Part shown: piece after piece, positions 56,570-64,000 of the stretch
Layout of the letters: every line of letters begins with the position of its first letter
Numbering within the stretch: the first letter of the stretch is position 1
From: Hyparrhenia diplandra
Taxonomy: Eukaryota > Streptophyta > Magnoliopsida > Poales > Poaceae
Direction of reading: 5' to 3'
NCBI GenBank assembly: GCA_015847255.1
Contig: JADLZK010005796.1
Coordinates: 62,001 to 126,000 of the forward strand
Length of the DNA stretch: 64,000 nt
Notes under the pieces: generated by a model
The model's database searches: none
What the model was told of the DNA's origin: nothing
Seen by the model: the letters and a program-made list of their open reading frames with translations, nothing else
Made by a program: the position numbers and the translations under genes

Positions 56570-59500
56570 TCTTTTGCTGTTTTCCTTGAGGATCATTTGG
56601 AGCCACCTGGTTAAGATCAAGCTTCCGTTTTGCCTGTGAGCTGCTGCAAAATGGATGAAATGTGAACATGTTAAAGATATATAAAGTAGGTAGGTCCATC
56701 TTATGTTGGCAAATAATAATGTACTGGATATAAATTAAAAAAATTATATAGTGACATGTATTCCTGGCTAAGTGATATCCATCTGTTGTTTCAGTTAGTA
56801 TTGAGAGTAAAGTTCATAATGAAAGCATTCCATCCATCTGTTGAGAATGAGATAGCAACCAGAGAAGTGCCAGAACCTGAGATAGGTAGCAATGAACCTG
56901 ATATACAGCAACGCTCTACAGAAGCAGCAGAACTTTCTACTTGGTCCACTATCAGAGATGGTCATGACTCAGAGTTATGAATCAACCTGACGTTGACCTT
57001 CTCTCTCATGACCCCGGGAGGAGGATTCGAATCAAAAGAGATGATGTTAATGAATGCAAAACAGATTTACTACAGGTCTTAACTGCCATGGACTCGCCTA
57101 CGCTTCTGACAAGACATGAAATACAACTATGCTACAATACAGTTTTGGTAATATAACCATATATATACTGACATCATAGTATCATTTTTTATAACGATAC
57201 ATATAGGAGTACCGAGTACCATATATATACTGACATCACAGTTCACATCATCCTCTGCTTGACTCAGATGGGTCATATCGAACATGTTTGCACCTTGTGC
57301 ATCTCCTAATAATAGTACTGCTACGTGCTACCACTACCACTGCTGTTACGTACGATACAGCACATACCTAAGGGCTCTAGGGCATTCAGAACTTAGGTCC
57401 TAAAGCTATCTCCAATACCATTATCTACCACTCTACCAAAGAACCATTTAGATATAGATCCAAAAAATTATATTCCTCCAATTGCCTAAGCTAGATGGGC
57501 CATCATCCACTATGTGCTAACTAAAATTGCAAAGATATCAAGCTCAGGCATGCTGCATGTAGCTGAATTTCACAAACACCAAAATGCAGATATGGCAATG
57601 GCAACAGTGGTGTTTGGGAAACATTAGAAAATAGGAACAGCCCATGCTCCCAGTCCCCGCTAGAGCTGACAACTATGTAGTAGATAGAAGGATGCTTAGC
57701 TTGTCGCTGGCCATGCAGACATGGGAAAGGGGTATGCTTTGTGCAAACAGAGGAAAATATGTGTTCGAGTGTTTAAGCAGGCAGCATTTCAATAGGATGA
57801 ATCAAATCAGGGTTTCAATGATGTAGAAACTATCAAGAATCATTTACCTGTCCTGGGATGATGATGATTGTTTATTTTCAGTAGATGGAGCTTCAGGATC
57901 AATTGTAGCCATCTGGGTAACATTGAGCATTTGTTTTGCCTGTGAGCTGCTGTAAAATGGAACAAATGATGGTAAATTTTCATTAGGCGTCATCAATGTA
58001 AGCATAACCCCCACAGGAATTTAGATTGAGCATCAATGGAAACACATAATGCCTTTGTTGTATTTCTTTGCATGTAAGTTAGGGGAAAAATAGGACTAAA
58101 TCATTTATAGAAGATACCTAATGCCATTAGTTTGAGAGTTGGATCAAAGATACCTATAGGTCTTTCTCATGGAGGAAGCAAAAGATTTAAAAGGAACCAT
58201 GGAGGTGTGCTTGCTGGACTGCATGGGTCATATTTTCCAACAGAGATCCTCATATTGTCCTTTTGTGTTCATGGGTGATATTTTGGAGGTTGCCCAGAAC
58301 CTCCAGATTTTAACATAAAAAGAAACAGAAGATGGAGCAAGCACACTTTTCAAGTTCCAGAACCTCTGAAGTTTCAGTCCATGGAGCAAGGGTACCTCTT
58401 AAGATGTCATGCAATCTAGGACTAAATTTAATGCTCTGTTTTTAGCATGAAAGGCAAACACTGAATTCTCATATTGTCCTTTTTTGTTTTCTTAATGCAT
58501 TTTGCTAGGTTGCTGGATGACTTCAAGAGGTTGTAACAAAGCTGAAAGAGAGGTTTAATTCAGTGGTACCAAATAATATGATAGTTTGTAGACAAAGTTG
58601 ACCAACAGAGAATCAATATTTTTTCCATAGTTGGGCTTGAGTTATTGGAAAGAGTACCCTAGCTCGGTTGTTTTTCAATGAACCAGAAGCTATCAAGAAT
58701 TATTGTACTGTTAGATAATGGGTTAATATGTCATTTGAATTTACCTGTCCTGGGCTGATGATGATTGTATAGCTTCAGTAGAGGGAGGTGTGCTTGCTCC
58801 ATCTCCTGTTTCTTTTTCCTAAAGTTTATGAAATTTAAAAAATAGAGTATTATGAGTTTTATAAGCAGTAATGTTTACTCGATTATTAAGGTCACATTTG
58901 TTGCCTGACCTGTGATGGTGTAGTCTCTTTGACTGTCCCTTCAAGGTCATTTGTTCCCTGATCATCAATCGTGAAGGATCTCATCAGGACATATCTGATT
59001 GGATTCTTTGATGAACCTGCCGTACTCATTCCTATATTAAATAATCTTTTCTTCCCAATGGCTGCTCCGAGAATTGGTGGCTGGTTGTCTGGTTCTATTT
59101 GCATGTTTTGTGAAGCCTCTAGAGCCGAGCATCCAACTATTTCTTCTGCCACATTGTAGAAAGCAATACAGTCCATAGTGGATGATGCAGCTTTAATTGT
59201 GACTGGAAGCCTGAATCTGTTAGTTGCATTTGAGACACAGTTAGCAGAGAAGAGGTTTTCTTTTTCTGGAAGGAAAAAGAAACTGTAGCAGGTGTTGCTT
59301 ACTCTTGAGTTTGCACTGGATAAGTGCATGCACACCGTGGAGTATTAGAAACCATATTGTATCCTGTTTTGCATTTTTTGCATGCGTTGTAGTACCATTT
59401 CATGGATTCAACTATGGCTGTGACTTCTGCAATGCACTTGAATGACTTTCCTCCCTATAATAGTTATTTAAAAGAGAAGTATGAGAAATGAGTATTGTTA

Positions 59501-61631
59501 ATATAAATCCGGTTATGAGCTGCACGTACCTCAAAGGACTCAGCTGGTTGCTGTAATATCTCTTGGATAGTGTGTAATTTGCCACCTGCCTCTATAGGAG
59601 TGATCTGCTGTGTGGTAGGTAATCTCTGTTGTAGGGTAGGTGTTCCCCATTTATAGCTGACGGGCAATTAGCCAATAATTATTTACCAGAAAAACAGAGG
59701 TGAGACTATGAATATGTTGCTTATAATGTATGGATGAACTTGGATTCTTACCTTGTTTGATAATTGGTCACTTCTGGGTAATCCAGGCCAATGTAGACTC
59801 GGGTTGCTGAACTGGATGATGCTTCATATTTACCTGATAGGTTGTCAGTATTTGTTAGTTGCACTTATATATAAATATAGAGTAGAAACAGATTGATTGA
59901 GTTATTATATGTTTGTCAACTGGCCTGAAAACTTTGATGCAGTAAGGCCTGCAAATATCCCTACTACAACACCTTCTTTAGACTTGTCGATAACTTGCTT
60001 TTCATCAAAATTTTCGCCTTCATGGTCCCAAAGCACTATGAGCTGTTCTTGTTCACTAAAGAATGATAGGGACATAAAATAAATAAAGTATATTAGTAAA
60101 AATGCTGTTGTAAAGGATGGCTATGTAAGTGGGTATGCAGATGTACTCTAGGTTGCGAATCCGTATCTTCCTGTTCTATTTTTGTGATCTAGGACTTGCA
60201 AAATCGTATGGGCGATGTCGCTGATGATTCCTATTAAATCTAGTGCAATTAAAATAAAATGAATTAGCTAACTTTGATTGTTGAAAACAATCAAAGAAGA
60301 GAGGTAAGGATTATGTAGTACCTAAAAGCGGTTTGGATTTACCACTTTTATGTGGAAGCCCATCAAAGGAACAGAAGTTGAACGCAAAATGTGGGATGTC
60401 TGCACCTCTTGATTGTAGGCGATGGACTTTGGTGGTAGATGTGAACTGAAGGATGTAGCTCTGGAGATCGTAGGTATATGGCTTGCTGTTTTGATGGATA
60501 GCAGTAACACCAGAAAAGATGTACACATTGTCCGCAGTAAGGCTGGATCTGAATTCTTTTTCTAAATTTCTTGAATGCTGATTTGAGCCGTAGTTCCCTA
60601 CAATAAACACACCTTAGTAGAGTTACCAAGAAACAACAAAGATGACATATTCACACCTACTTTTACCATCATTTAGTGTTGAGACAGAGTAGCTGAGCTA
60701 TGGCAGGGTAGGTGCAGAACCATTCTACGACACTCTTTAAGGGATAGTTTTTGAAAGGTAAAACAACTTTATTTTTTGTACAGAGGTAGTACACAATTGG
60801 TGCATAACCACATTATTAGATAAAGGACGAACAACATTTGGCCTCTACGCCCGGAGGCGTACACAGCCAAGGTGCATAACCACATGTCATAGTTCATACT
60901 TCATATACAGAATTGGCATATATATATATATATACACATCAAATAATAGGTTCCTTACAAATTGGTAAATAAACCATCAAGTTGACACCTTGCACGTGGT
61001 ACTTTTAGTTTACCAGGAGCAATGAAAAACTTTAGTCTAAAAAATATTCATTGTTTCAGACTTAAAACTGCCAAAAGTTGAACCATGAAAATCTGTGAAA
61101 CGATTAAGTAATGGCCTAATTGTACCACTGCGTACAGTGAGTAGCAAGCACTGGACCACAACTAAATGAGAAGCTTCAAGGCACTTGCATATACGTCAGG
61201 TAAGAATGACCTGTCTCTCGTTCTTGAAACTCTGAATTTTGAGAGGCACAGCATATTGCAATCCAACAATATTATTTAACAAATTTCCATATTGTAAATT
61301 TGAAGTTTCACATTTAAGCGTGGATGTAATTGAATTAAAAACCTGAAAACTTTGACCCAATCTCGTGGCCAAAGTACATACTACTTCCAGCATAGCACCC
61401 ATTTCCAGTTTTACACGACACAAGGCTGAACACATGAATAATTTTGCACACCAACAACATTTATGAAAAATGAGTGAGAAGACATACATCATCATCTAGA
61501 AGAAGACCATCAATGCTGATCAGTGTGTTTGTGGTGGCATATCTTGCATCCCATAACCTTATAAGTCTACCAAAGACTTTGCAATTGTCTTTGCCAGCGA
61601 TGATGTCTTTAAGCTTAGTAGTTTCGCTCAT
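56570..61631 (-). pseudogene. Helitron RPA1-like (ssDNA-binding) gene
   Basis: Multi-exon relative of the large subunit of replication protein A, a Helitron cargo thought to bind single-stranded DNA. It starts MSETTKLKDIIAG at 61631 with an OB-fold. Further exon-like pieces are at 60610-60311 (YIFSGVTAIHQNSKPYTYDL), about 59920-59760, 59660-59464 and 59460-58890. The last has a zinc-ribbon pattern (CKKCKTGYN...CAC) and then IDCIAFYN-type text (seen as MDCIAFYNVAEEIVG). Tail exons repeat: QSSSAQDR near 58750, KQSSSSQDR near 57860, KRKLDLNQVAPNDPQG near 56590. Frames slip in places, so it is treated as decayed. Exon edges are approximate. Confidence 0.75.
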
Positions 61632-61809
61632 GGTGGAAAGGTCCCTGCAAAACTGCATAAGAATATATGGTCAGAGAGGATCTCATATGTAATAAATACG
61701 ATATACTGCAGAGGACATTCATAGGAGATTTATATATGAATATTTTCTAATGTACCTGAGTACACTAAGTCTTTGTCTTCTAAATTTTTTGTGAAAATTT
61801 CATTGTAAA

Positions 61810-63551
61810 CTACATTGTGTGTGCAATTGTCATACATAGGTGGACTATTTTCAATAAGAATCCGAACCCATTTGGCGATGTTACTCTTGAAAAAGCCACA
61901 TAAAGTAAACCATGAGAGAAGACAGGGGACGGCAAATATACACCAACTTTAGCAAGGGTTTGTCCCTGGCTTTTATTAATTGTCATAGCATAGGAAATCC
62001 TGACTGGAAATTGGCGACGTCTTAGCTTAACGGGCCATTTTGACTGTGCTGAAGTAGCTATAATGCGAGGAATGTATGCTTTTGATCCTCTTACCTTTCC
62101 TGTGATTATCTCCCCCTCTATAACACGATTTGTGAGCTGTGTGACAATGAGCCTAGTACCATTGCAAAGTCCTCTTGTTAGGTCTAGATTGCGTAGAAGC
62201 ATTATGGGTACACCAATTTTTAAATGCAATAGATGTGGTGGGAGCCCACTTATTGATAAGGTGTTCAAAAATTCCGTAGGGTATAGAGACTCCAGGGCGG
62301 AATGGTTTGCACAACTATCATCAATTGAATCTGAACTATAGTATGACATCTCATCTGTGGTCAATCGGTTAATCATTGTAGTGTTGATTGCTGAAACGAT
62401 ATCATTTGTAGAAGCTAAAATGGCACGATCACATAAGTATGATGACATATTTGTTGATAAACAACCTAAATCATAGACAAATGAAATGAGACCATCAAGA
62501 TTTCTACATGACTCTTCCAGCAATAGTGCTGTAGGAATCTGAATAAACATGTTGTTGGGTTGATTTGGAATGTCGATAAAAGGTTCTGTACCATTTCCAA
62601 CTCTTAAAAGCCAATCAGCAAATAAACGCAACTCCTCTCTATCATAATCTGAAAGTGATGGTGCCTTCAATCTCATATTTTTAGTTAAATTGAGGACAAT
62701 ACATTGGTGCCACAGGTTTGAGTTCACAATGCAAGCGTTCAGAATTTGCTGCTTGTTTGCTGGTTGGAGGACTGGTAGTGTTTGACGGAAGTCTCCAACA
62801 AGAACCACAGTAATTCCAGCAAACTATCTTTGTTGATTATTAGGATTGATTTCTTTCATTAGATCCCTCAGAGTGCGATCCAGAGCCTCAAAAACAATAC
62901 CTATGATTGACTGGTGTATCATCCCAAACAATCAGTGAAGTTTTCTGGATCAATTCTGCTAATTTTTATTTTTATCTTTGTTGATGCCACACATAGAATT
63001 GTGCTTAATTTCCAAAGGAAGTTTAAATCTAGAATGAGGTGTTCGACCACCAGGTAACAATAGAGATGCAATTCCAGATGATGCAATTGCCAAGGCGATT
63101 TTACCTTGACTCCTTACATAATTCAAGAGAGTTGTCCATAAAAAGGTTTTTCCAGTTCCACCATATCCATAGACAAAAATGTTTTACCCTCATTTTGAGC
63201 TACTGAGGTAACAATGTCATCGAAAATCTTTTTCTGGTTAGAATTGGCCTTGGAATATCTTCATCTATAACAGATTGCATGGCTTGAATATCATAGCTTA
63301 ATTCATCCAATAAAAGCCTATTTTCTGTAGGGTCATTTCCTTCAGGGAGTGGCAAATGAAAATGGGGTAGAGCATAACCATTATCTCTTAGTATTTTTTC
63401 TAATTCGATCAAGAGGAGCCTAGAAGAGTTATTTCCTTGAGAATTGCTGCAGCTCATACGATATGTAATATCTTCACTCATCTATGATCCATGAGCCTCA
63501 AACAATTTTCTAGGATCGGTGACTTCACGTAATAGCAAGATTGTAACAAAA
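61810..63551 (-). pseudogene. Helitron Pif1-type helicase domain (RepHel), broken
   Basis: C-terminal helicase of a RepHel protein. Walker A is YGYGGTGKT (about 63145-63170), Walker B region reads IVWDDTP (about 62910-62940, Asp for the usual Glu), then VLVGDFRQTLPVLQP, RLIVTQLTNRVIEG and SYAMTINKSQGQTL near the end. Breaks: a slip after RYCF (near 62897), a stop in QQR*FAG (about 62822), and slips between 63180 and 63200. 61810-62808 is open for 332 codons. The N-terminal piece begins FVTILL and MSEDITYRM and ends at the LTR insertion. Confidence 0.88.
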
Positions 63552-63554
63552 AGT

Positions 63555-64000
63555 TGTCGAGGATATAGGTAGAGCCCATGTGGGGATCACACCTGCCCCC
63601 TTAGCCTTCGCTCCCGGAGGAGGCGGGAGAGGGGCGAGGGCTTCCCACAGGGTGAGTCGAGAGTGCGAGCGAAGCCGCGGGCGGCCTCCGGACGGCCCGA
63701 CCTTCGCTGGAATTGCCGAAGGTCGGAACGATCGAGGGCGTCCTCGGCCCCCCGAAGGTGGGTGTGAGTCGAGACGGGTGACGAGACGGGTGATGCAATA
63801 AAAAGGAGTGAATGGCACTTAAACCGGCCAACTATCCCCCCCTTTTCCTTGAGCCCGTACCCAGGTATTTATAAGAATACAAAGGGTCAGAGGGGCTGAT
63901 TTACAATTTGGCACATGGTAGGTGGGAGAATACACGCTTACAGGCGGGCCCCCACAAGGGCAGGCTGGTAACTATTCATACAAGGTCGAAGTACGGGAAA
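63555..64000 (-). mobile_element. LTR of a retrotransposon, continues beyond window
   Basis: On the minus strand the sequence ends CCTCGACA next to the Helitron frame (plus strand TGTCGAGG at 63555) and has a TATA-like TTATAAATACC (about 63867-63877). It is GC-rich between, with repeated CGAAGG text. It is read as the 3' end of a gypsy-type LTR in minus orientation. Internal domains lie outside the window. Confidence 0.6.

Larger units (their letters stand above)
56078..63554 (-). mobile_element. Helitron (RepHel plus RPA genes), right part cut off
   Basis: Minus-strand Helitron. Its 3' terminus lies at 56078: on the minus strand CAACGCGGGGGAATCCCCCT then AG, that is, a short hairpin and terminal CTAG, followed by host T. 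This fits A^T insertion and CTRR ends. Gene order from the far side is Pif1-type helicase part of RepHel, then a multi-exon RPA-like gene, as in plant Helitrons. The 5' part with the Rep nuclease is separated by an LTR element at 63555. A small direct repeat around GACTATTTATTTAGACCA (56230 and 56300) lies near the 3' end. An opposite-strand frame at 56756-56980 (FHPSVENEIATREVPEPEIG) is unassigned. Confidence 0.85.

Overview
The window is nuclear DNA from a grass, most likely a panicoid. The reasons are a tandem family of alpha-prolamin (zein/kafirin-type) seed-storage genes, intron-rich plant genes (seryl-tRNA synthetase, SEC12-like), an ATL-type RING gene, a nuclear tRNA-Ala(AGC), and a dense load of grass transposons (Tourist, Stowaway, CACTA, MULE, hAT, Helitron, copia, gypsy-like, LINE, SINE). 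No species is claimed.

Layout. (1) 1-16.4 kb: an alpha-prolamin tandem array with a unit of about 2.85 kb. Three gene copies (A, B, C) are present, plus promoter D whose gene has been deleted. An 8.15-kb gag-only LTR retrotransposon (4080-12232) sits in the 3' flank of copy B. (2) 16.6-27 kb: two ordinary cellular genes head to head, an organelle-type seryl-tRNA synthetase on the minus strand and a SEC12-like (PHF1-type) ER WD40 membrane protein on the plus strand. (3) 28.7-33.1 kb: a single-exon ATL RING-H2 ubiquitin ligase surrounded by hAT, Stowaway and MULE-type elements and a 5'-truncated LINE. (4) 34.3-43.9 kb: two MULEs with GC-rich interiors, a tRNA-Ala gene, a BAHD acyltransferase fragment, several MITEs, a small CACTA and the tail of a copia element. 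(5) 44.3-48.7 kb: a Pack-CACTA carrying a chaperonin-60 fragment. (6) 48.9-55.4 kb: a retroposon with an internal minisatellite, a copia gag/protease/pre-integrase remnant, a BAHD N-acyltransferase (agmatine/tryptamine hydroxycinnamoyltransferase-like) with a broken frame, and a third CACTA. (7) 56.1-63.55 kb: a minus-strand Helitron with RPA-like and Pif1-type helicase genes. Its RepHel gene is cut by another LTR element that runs off the window end.

Many elements keep perfect target-site duplications, so their ends can be fixed to the base: TAA and CGA for two CACTAs, three different 9-bp TSDs for MULE-type elements, 8 bp for the hAT, TA for two Stowaways, TAA for a Tourist, 36 bp for the LINE and 12 bp for the retroposon.

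An important caution concerns sequence quality. Reading frames of otherwise well-conserved genes (SerRS, SEC12-like, BAHD) are broken by one-base losses, mostly in short G/C runs. The three prolamin copies differ mainly at CAG/CTG sites by mixed substitutions and indels. This looks as much like long-read consensus error as like real decay, so 'pseudogene' calls on these host genes are provisional.
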